From Paralichthys olivaceus (taxonomy: Eukaryota; Chordata; Actinopteri; Pleuronectiformes; Paralichthyidae): a DNA stretch of 64,000 nt. The notes below the pieces were generated by a model. The model was given only the letters and a program-made list of their open reading frames with translations, was not told the origin of the DNA and ran no database searches. Positions 9,566-21,008 of the stretch are shown piece after piece. The first letter of the stretch is position 1. Every line of letters starts with the position of its first letter. The stretch spans positions 14,892,501-14,956,500 of the forward strand of contig NC_091113.1 in NCBI RefSeq assembly GCF_024713975.1, given 5' to 3'. Made by a program: the position numbers and the translations under genes.

Positions 9566-12500
9566 TCAGTATATTCCATAGGTGTACTCCTTTCCATCCC
9601 TGTATCGGTCCAAGTAGCGCAGAGGTTGCCCCTGAGGGTATTTGACCTGTGGAGGGTGGTACACTGGAGGCCGGATGAACTCGAACACTGGCTCCTTCAT
9701 GTCTGCAGGGAGCGAACAATACGTCACTATCAATATATAGTACAATAGTTTTTACTCCAAATCCTGGGGAACAGCAAAGAAGCGTACATCTGCCATGGAC
9801 TACGGGACTACGTGCATTAGGATGACTCACTGAGTGTGTTGTGGAAGGTGTTGGTGACAGATTCATCCCACTGGCCCTGGAAGAACGCCAGGCCTGCAGG
9901 CGTCATGTTGTCCTGATGCTTTCTGTAGAAATCCACCGTCTTAAATGTTCGATCCACCAGAGAATAGCTGGCAAGGAGAGGCAATGCATACTAAGTGTAT
10001 TGTTTCTATACAAGACATGAACTCACACACAAAAGAATGTCTGTTAAATTCACAGAGTTCCCCTCTCCATGGTAATAAAATCCTCCTCCCTGCAGCTTTA
10101 TTTATTTATTCTTAACCTTACCACAAAGCTAAGCTAGAGGATTCCCCACACTCCTTGTCTTAAACTGCTTTCAGACATGCACTTAACTCCATATAATCTC
10201 CTGACTTTATCCAGATCCGTTTGTTTTTTCCTGCCCCCTTAGAAAAACTCTGGAGAATCTTCAAGTGAGCCCATAAGAGAATATACCAGGATAATATCCA
10301 GAGAGTCACCACCAGCAAGTGGGTGTGTTGATGACATTTATAACACGCAAAACTGAAAAAAACATTACAAATGTCTCCGGATGAAAAAGACGAGCCATGA
10401 ACCTACCACCCAATTGTGCGGACATAAATGTTGAGCTAAGCTAAGAAGCTGCTGTCTATATTTAAAGCAAGAGCCCTCTGCAGCCACAGGTGGGGATTCA
10501 TTCTGTTGGGCTCCATGTTAGTGATTAAATGGTTACGATGTCGAGAAAAACAAAGCCAATCTATCGGTTGAACCTCATCTGAGGACCTGATTCGGACAAC
10601 TGAAGCTGTGACTATGAGTAGTTCCACACTAACCACAGGAGATCGTACCCACTCACCAAAGTTACACAAAGCAAGAAGAGACGTTCAGGGTGAGGAGTGG
10701 GAATGAAAGAGGAAACATTCTCTCTATTCCATCAAACTAGTTTTAGCTGCTATATCAAGGTAAAACAGTTTCATAGTGATGCTTCAATGGACACAGACAT
10801 GAAAGTGAACCAAATATACGCAGATTATCTTATTTCAAACAATGCACACAAAAGGACAACATCTTCCTCTCAGTGTACTACTCACCACGGCGACGTCCTG
10901 ACGTCCTCGCTGAAGTTGATGGGCCCCTCCTGCTTGAAGAGGACATAAATGTAGCGGTGGAAGCCCGTTCCTCTGGCAGGGAACGGTGGCAGGTAGTGGC
11001 ACAGCTCCTCTCCAGCCTGCACTGCTCCGCCCGGGATGTTCCCCCTTCACACACGCAACCCAAACTTTTTAAATATCACCACATCTATCATAGAACCCCA
11101 CATTGCCAATCATAGAAAAAGTGCTGCCCATAGATGAACTGTATGAATGTGTGTGTGTATGGGTGATTGTTAAAAAATAAAAAGTACTGCATTGCTCTTC
11201 AAGTGGTCATCAAGACTAGAAAAGCACTTTATAAATATAGACCATTTATGATCATTGTAACTGCTTCATGTTACAGCTATCTGTACATATGCCCTATGTG
11301 TCATTTTGTTTCTCTGCTTGTTTTCATTATTTCATAAAAAGAGAGGAAAAAAAGTACAAGATGGCAGCACCCATATCTAAGATATTTTGGCTTCATTTTC
11401 GTGCAACAGGAGGAAGTGGATCCACATCATCCATCTTTATATTCAGTGAATGCAACAGACATACAAGACCAGGGTCACATGACCAACCCAGGCATTGAAA
11501 GATCTGTGAAGTGGCATGTTGGAATACAACTATAGGTGAGGATGCAGAAATGTTGCTTCCAAAAAAAAGCCCTATTTTTAAGAAAGTTGACCCAAATCCT
11601 TGTGAATAAAACATGTCAGTAAATACTTACACGAGCCAATGGACGTATTCTGCCTCATTATCCAGAAGATGCTCATCTGAAAAAGTATATAGATCATTTA
11701 TCACAGTCAGTAAATGCTGATAATCAATGAGGCAAGTAAGGCAGTAAAAAATGATTTTGTGTAACTGTGCCTCCCATGGAAGCTGATGTTATCATCTAAA
11801 CCAGCCTGACCTGGACATGTGAGCAGAAGGGTCCACAGGGATCCTTCCTCCGCATCAAAGCTGATCTGAGGCGCAGATGCTGCCTAGATGGGGAAAAAAA
11901 GGAAGCAACAGAATCAGATCAAAACAGTCAAGGGAAACGTGAATATAATATACAATATACAATACAGATACAGAACCTAGAGAGGGAATATGTTAGAACA
12001 GGAAAAGGGACAGCTAAACTTCAGCTGGCCTTGACACTTAGGCTACATCCATACTACTACATTTTCTCATGACACCTGGCATCCACATTACAACAGAGTT
12101 TGGAAACTCTGCTGGTCCTGTTTTAGTTGGAAAATACTGGTGCAGGGTTTTAGTCTGAGTGGCAGAAAAAGAGATGTTTTATAACTATGAAGAAGAAACT
12201 GATAACCGCTTGCTGATTGGGTCTTTATGGTCAAGGAACTAGCCTCCACTGATTCTTCAGGCTTCTTTCACACGAGCCCCTTCCGAAAGAAAACAACCGG
12301 CATCAGCCACGGCTACCAGTGTCAAGCGCAGCATGGATAATCAATTACAAGCATCGCTGAACCTGTTGTCATTGATAACAGCTACTGTGCATTAATTCTG
12401 TATTTTACAATGATACAACTGCAACTACAACTGCACGCCCGTACCTTAATGTTAACATCGGCACAAGCATGCCCGGTGTTCACATGATATATGTTTTCAG

Positions 12501-14013
12501 GTGAGTTAGTATGGACGGGGATTAAACATGATACAGAGCAAAAATACTTTTGTGGACAGAGATTGGTTTACTTCGATATCGCCGTAGTATGGATGAAGCC
12601 TGAGACGTCCTTGATTCAAACATTATTTAAGTTTCAGTCCTCTGACATACTTCCGTTGGTGTCAGCCGATTCCCATAATGCACTTGGCTGCTGTTGTCTT
12701 GGCCATAGGAGATTTTGAGTGACACTTGAGGTAGAAAATAGGCCATGGGGAAGAGATCTCTGAAGACTCCGTAGTGTTCTGCCAGTCTCCGTATCTGAAA
12801 TGGACCACCCCTCTTTTCCCAGATTTCCTGCACTCGATCCAGAGGGATCTTAACTGTGGTGGGTAAACAGAATAGAGAAAAGTTAACCAAATTTATTTAC
12901 TTACTAATTCAAAACATAATTGGTGAGCATGCATGTGAGCTTACAAGTGCGCAGACGTGAAGATCTCTCCAGCTCAGCATTCTTTTTGTTGTCCTTGATC
13001 ACCTGCCTTCGCTCCCTCACTTCTTTGATCCTGCTGGGTCGACAGAATGGAAAACCAATGTCCACTAGTTCTGCACCTGCAACCAAACAAAACTCCTTGA
13101 CACTGTGAAGATGAAAAGGTTTGAATTGTCACAGACACCCCGGAGGAATCGCAGTCAACAGATGCCTCCTGGATTTCTCACCGTGATCAGGATCAGCTTT
13201 TTCAACGTGGGCCTTGTAAGTCTTCCACCAGACAGGTTTGTTCTTTGCCTCCTCAGCTTGTTTTAGGTAACGAGTGTAGCTGCGATACTTGTCTAACGAC
13301 TCCAGGTTTTCAATGTCGATGTCTTCATGTGGCATCGGACCAAGTGGAGGTGTCCGTTTGCAAAGGAATGCTGTCATGTTGGAAACAGTTAGTTACATAT
13401 CAAACTCCATTTGTCACATTTGTGTATTACCACCATAGTACTCCATTATAGAGATTTATATTCAAATTTAAAAGTATTTGTCTTAGTTCTTCTACACCCA
13501 GTTACAATGACAGTGGGCTTTATTATTTATTTAATCATTTTCTTGTTTCAGATTTATTTCTGTTCAAATTAAGCACATTTGTTAATGTATTTTTTTAATC
13601 TAAAGTTTATTTCATTTTCTGATTATATGTCTTTTCACAACCAAAAGCTAAAAATGTATTCTAATGTGTACGATAAATGATTTATGAGATGGACAATGAT
13701 ATCAAAGCTGCATCTCGTACCTTATCCTTGAGAAATATCAGTTTAGTATAATGGACACGTTAAATGTTTACATTTTCCTATGGAGTTTGGTGACAGCCTC
13801 CCTGCAGGACATGGCCGCATGTAACGGTGGAAAATGACATACACACACCTCACATGCAGAACTGAAGCCCGGGTGCGAACTCCCTGAAGTCAACCCCAGT
13901 GTAAATGAATCAAATAGTGTTACAATACCTGTTGTGACAAACGTCCTGGCATTATTGACCCCTAAATCTGTCCCGGTCCTTAGAGCAGTGGAGCAAACTG
14001 TGCGCAGCGCCAT
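9566..14013 (-). CDS. mrpl38: Mitochondrial large ribosomal subunit protein mL38
   Basis: Nine exons splice cleanly: 14013-13929, 13370-13182, 13076-12945, 12853-12651, 11883-11811, 11676-11631, 11044-10886, 9967-9831 and 9702-9566 (1161 nt, 386 aa; human about 380). The start ([14 protein letters not shown]) gives a basic, Ser/Thr-rich mitochondrial presequence; an in-frame ATG 96 bases upstream is possible but gives a worse one. The [63 protein letters not shown] and [17 protein letters not shown] segments match MRPL38, a PEBP-like-fold protein of the mitoribosome central protuberance. The acceptor at 11045 (TGTGTGAAG) lacks a pyrimidine tract. A minus-strand AATAAA near 9488-9483 suggests a 3'UTR under 120 bases. 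The gene is divergent from trim65, as in a conserved vertebrate block. Confidence 0.96.
10155..10345. repeat. Dispersed repeat 'CTTTCAGACATGCACT', copy 1 (mrpl38 intron)
   Basis: It begins CTGCTTTCAGACATGCACTT, followed by AACTCC and later CTCTGGAGAATCTTC. Related copies are at 18270-18560 (AGCTGCATTCAGACATGCAC) and 44463-44532 (CTGGAGTTCATGTCTGAAAC). The palindromic relation between the first and last blocks suggests a short inverted-repeat DNA transposon. Confidence 0.55.
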
Positions 14014-14735
14014 CTTGGACTGAGGGGTTTTTTTCCAGAATGTACGGTGGCCGACGGGAGTCAAACGAGTCCATTCACTTTGAACGGTTGTTGCGATTCT
14101 GACTGGCACTGATATTATTACGTTAAATAATATAGATATAATATATATTATAATGTTATTTTAACTTTCACCAGTGAAATCATATTGTCACACACATCGG
14201 ATCACACATTTAGTTTTTATTTAGCGTTGACGTTTCTTCCTTATATTTTGTTTTGTTGTTATTATTTTATATTTTGTGTGCTCGTGGATCTATGTGCGTG
14301 ATATTACTACAATGCTGCTGTAACACAGGAATTAATAAACTATTTCTATCCATCTAAGATTGTAAAATAACCAACATCAATAACTTCTTTATTTTTATTT
14401 ACACATTTTTATTGAGAGTCATTCATATTTGATATTTGTCATCGTCATAGTCAAAATAGAAAAGTTAGAAAACCCTCACAGTACCTGGAAATGAGGGGAA
14501 AGAAGTCAAATTAGCTTGAATAAAAAAGGAATAAATAAATGTATAGGGAGAAGTTTGGTTCAAGGCATTTCATCCGCTTGTTTACTTCACGTGACACTGG
14601 TAAAAAAAGATGTCAACCCGATTGAATTGATTGAAATATCCAGGTTGTTCGGTGTTTTCACGTTTTTTCTGCCGCATCACGTGGTCGTATGCTTCCTGTG
14701 TGCTTTCTGTTTTCCGTGCTGTACGTGAATGCGCC
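14014..14735. promoter_or_regulatory. Bidirectional intergenic region mrpl38 / trim65
   Basis: The start codons of mrpl38 (-) and trim65 (+) diverge across this interval. It is GC-moderate near 14014-14105, AT-rich at 14110-14480 (including a TATAATATATATTATAATG run near 14138), and again CpG-containing at 14680-14780 where trim65 transcription probably begins. I see no gene in it. Confidence 0.45.
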
Positions 14736-14828
14736 ATGTTTTTGCGTGTGTCGTCATCGGGGACTCTTCCTCTGACGGTCTTCATTCTCCTCAGTCAGAT
14801 GCTCTGCGCCAATGAATCTCCTGACGTG
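14736..14828 (+). other. trim65 5' leader exon carrying an upstream ORF
   Basis: An ATG at 14736 opens 31 codons (MFLRVSSSGTLPLTVFILLS, hydrophobic, signal-like) that run into a donor at 14829 (GTAAGA). Joined to the acceptor at 16025, the frame adds RCQLVLR and ends at a TGA (16046-16048) that overlaps the first trim65 ATG as ATGA. The exon join is inferred from splice motifs; no other coding use is evident. Confidence 0.45.
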
Positions 14829-15484
14829 GTAAGAGAACAATGTCCCGTGTGTGTCCGTGTCTTCGGCGAAGCTGTGCTGTAAGGGACTAAATGACGAGGC
14901 TGTCTGTGAGCCGCGGACCAGCGTCTGTCCCGGAGAGACCGAGCAAACATGAGCTGACCTGACTCCAGGCTAACGTTAGCTTCTGCCTCCACCCAACTTC
15001 ATGTGTGTGGGAGCTACCGCTACGTTTAGCCACAGCTTTGTATTGGTGCTTTGTTATTAGAACAAAAAAATACAGCAAATTGTGTTTTTACTCCTTTTCT
15101 TTGCCTTTTTTTCCATTAACAATTACTACATACAAGCTTAGACTGTGACATTAACACCTTACTACTCAATAATACAAGTATTTAATAATAATAATAATAA
15201 TAAGTGTATTATTAATACTTATAATCTCATATGCAATCTCTTACACTGTCTCATACTCTGCTCAAAATGTATATATACATATATTATATATATTTATAAC
15301 ATTTCACAATTGTAGTACTAATAAAATACTATCTTATCCAGAGATGTTGAGCAGTTCCAGGACATGATATACTGATGAGTTCAATAATTCCTTTATTACT
15401 ACTCCTAATAATAATATTATTTAAAAAAAATAATGTTAATAACAATCATAATAAAAAAAATTTTAAAAAAGCATTTTATTAATG

Positions 15485-15975
15485 GGTCATTTTCAAGGAC
15501 ACCTTACAGATATGACAACAATCACAAACAGCAAAATATCAAGATGTGTTCCCTGATGTGCTCCTCTGGGCCAATAGCAGCATAACTAAGAGCTGGTGCG
15601 AGACAGACCTGAGCCGTCTCTAACCATAAGCTTTGTCAAAAGTGAAGGCTCGTGTAGGGCATGGTTAGACAGAATAAACAAGGTGGGTTCTGAGGCAGGA
15701 TTTGAAGGAGGGGGGAGAAATTCACAGTCACCGGTGGCTTGTGGGAAAAAGTGTCAGAGACGAGGGGCTGTACAGCTGAAGGCTGCAGACCCCAGACAGG
15801 ATAAGTGGGCAGGAAGAGCAGTGAGGAGGAAAATCTGAAACTCTTGTAGCCGGTGCAATTCTTGACAGGTTGCCAGTGTGGTTGTTTGTGGTGATGTGTT
15901 CTGGAGATGATCTGGGTAGCTGCATTACAGACCAGCTGTAGTTTATAGAGAAGGGGATGACCGAAAAGAAGAGAG
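15485..15975 (+). repeat. LINE-derived non-coding repeat (trim65 intron 1)
   Basis: Phrases such as AGGTGGGTTCTGAGGCAGGA, GAGGGGCTGTACAGCTGAAG, GCATTACAGACCAGCTGTAG and AAAAGAAGAGAGTTG follow the order of a common teleost repeat that appears in LINE 3' regions. A second, shorter copy of the same family is in the unc13d intron at about 37850-38110. Confidence 0.5.
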
Positions 15976-16044
15976 TTGATTACACATCATGACCAGCTTC
16001 TTTATGTTTCCTCTTTTCTCACAGAGGTGTCAGCTCGTTCTTCG

Positions 16045-19000
16045 ATGATGGAGTCCCAGAATTCAAACCTGAACTGTGCCATATGCCTGGAGCGTTTCGG
16101 GATCCCTGTGACCATCCCCTGCGGACACACCTTCTGTCAGAAGTGCATAACCACCCACTGGGACACCAAAAGCAAGGCCAACATCGGACCTAAGTGCCCC
16201 ATTTGCAACCATGAGTTTGTCACCAGGCCCACCCTCAAGCGTAACGTGTCCCTGTCGGTCCTGACCGAGGCTGCGAACAGTGGCGGCCCGTCCTGCAGGG
16301 AGTTACTCATGAGGGGAAACGAAGGGTTCAGAGCCATGCTGCTGTGTGATCGCCATAAAAAGCCTCTGGTTTATTATTGCAGGCAGGATAAAATGTCTGT
16401 GTGCTGCGAGTGTGGTATTGCAGAATGTGCGGCTCATGAGAAGGTCTTGTTGGAGGCAGAAAGGGAAAATCAAGAGGTATAGTAACACAATGGCAACACG
16501 TTGCTGCGAGTGAAGTAAATATTCAGTCCAGTTGTAAAACTGATGCTAACTATTTAAAGCCCTTTATCTCAGTCTGATGTTTTCTTTACAGCTGCTGCTG
16601 GAGAGGAAGAATAAGGAAGTGGGGAAACTCATTGAAGAGACACAGAACCGTATAAAGGACTTGACTGAGAACATCGATCAAGCAAAGGTCAGCTCTACAT
16701 ACAAGCCTGTCTTTATGACCCTGTTCTGACCTGGTAGTAACACCCGTCCTCAGTGAGCCAATCACATGTTGTCAGCGCTAAGTTCAGGTATGAACGCTCC
16801 CAAATGCGTCCTGAGATCCGATCACTCAGACTACATTCTTTTAGCTGTGTGAGAGCAAATGCATCCTGAAGGAGCAGCTACAGTTAAAACGTATTTTTCA
16901 GTCTTAGATCCAGAGAAATGTATTATTCCAAGAGGGTCAATTCATTACACTGTCTACAACAATTATAAGAATAAATATGTTACTCGCCACAATCAGACAT
17001 CAACATGCCAGTGACCAGTGCACAAATCAACAAAATCAACAACAACAATCACCAACTTAAAGAATTTAGTAGCCTGATAGCAGAAGGAATGAAGAGTAAT
17101 GATTAGTTTTAAGAGCCGGCAGCCTGAGGGTACGACAGAAAATTCCCTCCAGAGTCCATGATTATGACGGCTTATGATTCCTTTTACTTTCTGGACCACC
17201 CAATTCTTCCAGAGGGAGCACAGGTCTTTTTGCTGGACTCCAATGATCTCGGAGCACCTTAACAATATGTTTGGCACAGTTTTTTTCCCAAGACTTTGTG
17301 AGAACCTTTCATGAAACTTCAGTCAGTCCCCCCCTGACTCCACTTACTCTCTTTCTCTCTCACTTGTGCCGACATACACACAAACATTGTCATCAAAGTC
17401 GGACACATCTCTGAACTCAAACTAGGTTTAAACAACATCAATTTGGTCTCAGCAAACATTTTAATACCAGGTGTAAAGACACGTAGTTAACACTTACCAT
17501 GTGATCAAAAGGCTTTACTATGCTTTGAACACACTGGCTTAATCAATGTCTGCAAGGCCAAAGAGAGGGGGAGGTTTACAGAGGAAGAAAAGAAGAGAAA
17601 GAAATGCACAGTCATTTTGGTTCTTATTTTTATACCAATAATCTCACAGAAAAATCTGCTTCACCCCTCAGAGTTCAGATGAAGTTGAAAATCCAGGCTC
17701 ATTTTCAAGCAGTATAAACTCTCAACTATCACTCCCTGCGGCTGCCTCATAGTTTAAATTTAATGGAAATCAGGCCATTGATTAACTCCTTGCATGCACA
17801 CATCAGTGAATTTGCAACAAATGTTCTGGTATTAGCTGACAAAGCTGCAGCTCCAAAACCAGCTCTGATCTATTATTTGTAGTTAGATAAAAGGAAATAT
17901 TCACCCTCCACATGTTTCCAAATATTTAACAGAGCAGATGTGTGATTCTGTTTTTCGCCTCCAACAGGTGACTCTTCAACAGACTTCGACCTGGGTCAAT
18001 GTCAAGTTCTCCACCCTGATAAAAATCCTGGCTGAGAAGCAAGAGGCCACAGAGCTTTTCATCGATGAGCAGAGAGAGGCCGCCATCACTGAGGCAGAGG
18101 CGCGGTTGGCTGAACTGGAGGAGCATTCCCACAGACTCAAAGAGAGCCAGGACCGGATAGCAGCTGTAAACAACCTCTCTGATACGGAGCTCATCAAGGT
18201 TTGTTTCTGCAAAAACTGAGAATTGAATCAGTGTGCAAACTGACTAGACTGCGTGCTGTTGTTTCTTTTATAGCTGCATTCAGACATGCACTGAACTCCA
18301 GAGATCCTCCGTAGTTAGTGTATGTGTGAATGCAAATGGCAGAGTGAGAGCCTCCAGAGTTTCTGCAGACTTTCTGCAACTGCCCCCCTTGGTTGATGAT
18401 GCTTCTAACACGCAACTAACATGAAAAAACAAAAAATGAAAAACAAATATCTCTGGCTGAAAAATCAGAGCCATACAGGTAGATGACACAGACGAAGATG
18501 TTAAGAGAGTTTGTGGTGATCCGGGTTGATGCCGTTGTCGACGTGCTTTAAACAAAATCATGTGGTCTCTGCAGCAGAATGAATACGTTATGACCTGCCT
18601 CTGCTTGCTGCACCTCCCCTCACCTGAATCTGAGGATTTTTTGTGAAAGCGCCTGAGCAGAGAACCTTGCGCTGCGTTGTGCATGTGTGATTCTGTGTCT
18701 TGTTGATGTAGGTAAAACCGATGTGTGGGTAGTGCTGGGGCAAGTAAAGGCCGTATATGACCAAGCTAGAGCAAACAAACAAATTAAGTAAGAGAGTTTT
18801 ATTGTTTTACTGTTGTGCAGACCCTAAATACAATCACAGTGCAGCACAGTACAAAGTCTAGACATACTGTATATCCTGACATCTTATCTCCTAGTTTTGC
18901 TTTGTGGCTTTTCAGAAAGTAAAAGTCATGGAGCTCCTCTTTGAATTGTTCTCTATATCTCTCCACAGGAATCCATGCTGATAGAAGTCCCACGTTTTAA

Positions 19001-21008
19001 GGTTATCCCCACAGATGTAACACCCAACCTTCAAGATCGATTGAACGGCGTCACCGACATCCTGTCCCGCGTCTCGAAGCTGGTGTCTGAGGACCTGGAG
19101 AAAGCAGTGAGCACCGCAGTGGCTCAGGAGAAAGATGGTAACCTGCCTTTTCATTGAGGGAGGGAGTTAGCTTCATTTACCAGCAGTTTATTCTTCAGTT
19201 TTAGCTCTTGTGTTCTCATTCTCATCACTGGTCGCCAGGTTCTCCTCAGGATAAGAGGCCTGTCGGAGCTGTGGTTCCCAGTCCAGCTGCTCCGTGCCAC
19301 CCTGGTGGGAAGGAAGGCCTCAGCGCTTGTAAGTCTTATCTGATATTTTTTGTTCAAACTGTTGACCCTCTTACAAGTCATTTGCAAAAGTTTGGCAGTG
19401 AAACAAGCTTCTGGCTTTGGATTTAGTAACAAGTCGTTAAAAATAAGCAAAGGTCACACTGTGTCCTCATTTTGCTCCTCCTGAGATAAGAGGTTGGATA
19501 AGAAGTATCTTTGGATTTTGTTAGATCTCAGTCTGTACTTTTTTGTCATTACAGACCGATGCGCTCTGACCTTTGACCCCCGCACGGCCAACGGGCACCT
19601 GTTTCTGTCTCAGGAGAACCGGAGGGCGGAGCACCTGACCTCTGGGCCCCGGCCCGTGCCGGTTCACGAGTCCCGCTTCGATCACACCTGGCAGGTGCTC
19701 TGCTTTCAGGGCTTCACCCACGGGCAGCACTACTGGGAACTGGAGGTGTCCAAGCCCTGGGCCTACCTCGGGGTAAAGACATATTCTTTGCCGACTTACT
19801 GTATTGTTTGTGAACTGTTTTAGAGCGGATCATTAATACTGGGACTGAAACTCAGGAAATCACTGAACACAGTATCTGAACATCACATTCACTAACTAAC
19901 ATTTGCAGCAGTGGAAACACAACTGAGAGTCTACACATGCTAGCAGCTCTGTGAGGCTTTACTGGGGTGGGGAGGTGTTTTGAGCTCAGTGGTACAATGT
20001 TTCCCAATTTACAACTATTGTGTAGGATGTCTGACACTTTGTTCAGACATTCTTGGTCCCTGGAGAAATAATTCTACCAACTAGAATGACACTCAGTAGA
20101 GCACATGTTTCCACCAAGGCCCAACATTCCCCTTTTGAAACTACATTCTAATTATCTAGATCCATCCCGTAAACATGACAATATTCTCTGAGAAATCAAA
20201 AGTGTTGAAAAATGCCTCATCTCACAGTTTTAGATCCAGCCCTGATCCTGACCCCACACCCTCCACCAAGTGTAATCCTGTAAACTAACAAATACAGATA
20301 TAAACTGTATCTCCTTGGCGGAGGTAGCTAGAACCTGACAAGTAAAATTTGGCCGATATGAGCGTTTCACAGACTCGTCGTAATCAGCGTTTGTTTGCAG
20401 ATATGAATACTTTAATTTTTCAGTATAAACAATGAAGAAAATGTGCATTTGAGTTTACATTTTATGTAAAAATAAAATGTTTGTTTTCTTAATTCAAGAC
20501 ATGTTAGAATCGCTGCTAATCTCCGTTTTCTAATAAATATATTGGGCAATAAATATTTTAATCCCCATATCGGGATTAGCATCCAAAAATCCACATTGAT
20601 TGTCCTCTACTAGTGACGTAAGTGATGAAGTGTTCGGAACTTGGAGCATGTGCCACCCTGCTCACAACTCACCCTCATCCTCCCCCCGTCTCTCATCAGG
20701 TGACGTACGAGGCCATCCCCAGGAAGGAGAAAGGCAAGCGGTGCATGGTGGGTATGAACGAACTTTCCTGGAGCCTGCAGCTTGACGAGCATCAGCTCAG
20801 CGCCTGGCACAACAGCCGGAAGGAGACCCTGACGGGCCACTCACAGCACAGACGCATCGGCATGCTGCTGGACTACGAGGCAGGGACGCTCACCTACTAC
20901 GGTGACGGGCAGACCAGGCTGCACGCCTTCCACTGTGCCTTCACCAAGGAGCTGTTCCCCGCCTGCTGGATAGGAGAGGGGGTCAGCATCACCCTGTGCT
21001 CCACATGA
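16045..21008 (+). CDS. trim65: TRIM65 RING E3 ubiquitin ligase
   Basis: Seven coding exons: 16045-16476, 16592-16687, 17968-18198, 18969-19137, 19239-19328, 19555-19772 and 20700-21008 (1545 nt, 514 aa; human 517). The RING finger is near residues 10-57 (CAIC, CGHTFCQKC, CPIC), followed by RNVSLSVL. A B-box2-like zinc finger is near 105-140 (CDRHKKPLVYYC, CCECGIAECAAHE), then a long charged coiled coil (about 140-255). A C-terminal PRY-SPRY is near 330-514 (LTFDPRTANGHLFLS, GQHYWELEVS, WSLQLDEHQLSAWHNSRKE, GMLLDYEAGTLTYY). In mammals TRIM65 ubiquitinates MDA5 and TNRC6; substrate use here is inferred. Identity rests on domain order, SPRY motifs and position between mrpl38 and wbp2. Two adjacent ATGs (16045, 16048) could start translation. 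Confidence 0.93.
16725..16835. repeat. Dispersed repeat shared with unk intron (copy 1)
   Basis: The phrase GTTCAGGTATGAACGC...TGCGTCCTGAGATCCG recurs at 46895-46930 as GTTCAGGTCTGAATGC...TGTGTTCTGAGATCCG, with CACCTGGTATTG/GACCTGGTAGTAACACC before it. It is probably a non-autonomous DNA transposon; the outer boundaries are not resolved. Confidence 0.5.
16905..17280. repeat. Non-LTR-derived repeat fragment (trim65 intron 2)
   Basis: The text GAATTTAGTAGCCTGATAGC, AGAGCCGGCAGCCTGAGGG and ACAGAAAATTCCCTCCAGAG follows a teleost LINE 3'-region repeat. It has no open frame. Part of the roughly 1.2 kb intron 16688-17967, which otherwise holds nothing I recognise. Confidence 0.45.
18270..18560. repeat. 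Dispersed repeat 'CATTCAGACATGCACT', copy 2 (trim65 intron)
   Basis: It begins AGCTGCATTCAGACATGCAC and shares CTGAACTCCAGAGATCCTCC and CTCCAGAGTTTCTGCAGAC with the family seen at 10155 and 44463. It lies in the intron between 18199 and 18968. Confidence 0.55.
20090..20334. repeat. Dispersed repeat 'CCACCAAGGCCCAA' (copy 1)
   Basis: It contains TTTCCACCAAGGCCCAACAT, TCTAGATCCATC and the ending CTCCTTGGCGGAGGTA. The same blocks (CTCCACCAAGGCCCAATAAT, AGATCTAGATC, GGATCTGCACCAAATTTG) occur at 43020-43330. The Watson/Crick similarity of CCACCAAGG and CCTTGGCGG suggests inverted termini. Confidence 0.6.
20335..20590 (+). repeat. Dispersed repeat family 'TTTCACAGAC', copy 2 (trim65 last intron)
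   Basis: GGCCGATATGAGCGTTTCAC, AGACTCGTCGTAATCAGCG, CAGTATAAACAATGAAGAAA and TTACATTTTATGTAAAAAT occur in the same order as in the copy at 8250-8480. An additional distal block (CCCCATATCGGGATTAGC) may be the far end of the element. Confidence 0.65.

Noticed and set aside
9222..9581. Plus-strand 119-codon frame
   Set aside because: It runs through a LINE-tail repeat and the antisense of the last mrpl38 exon.
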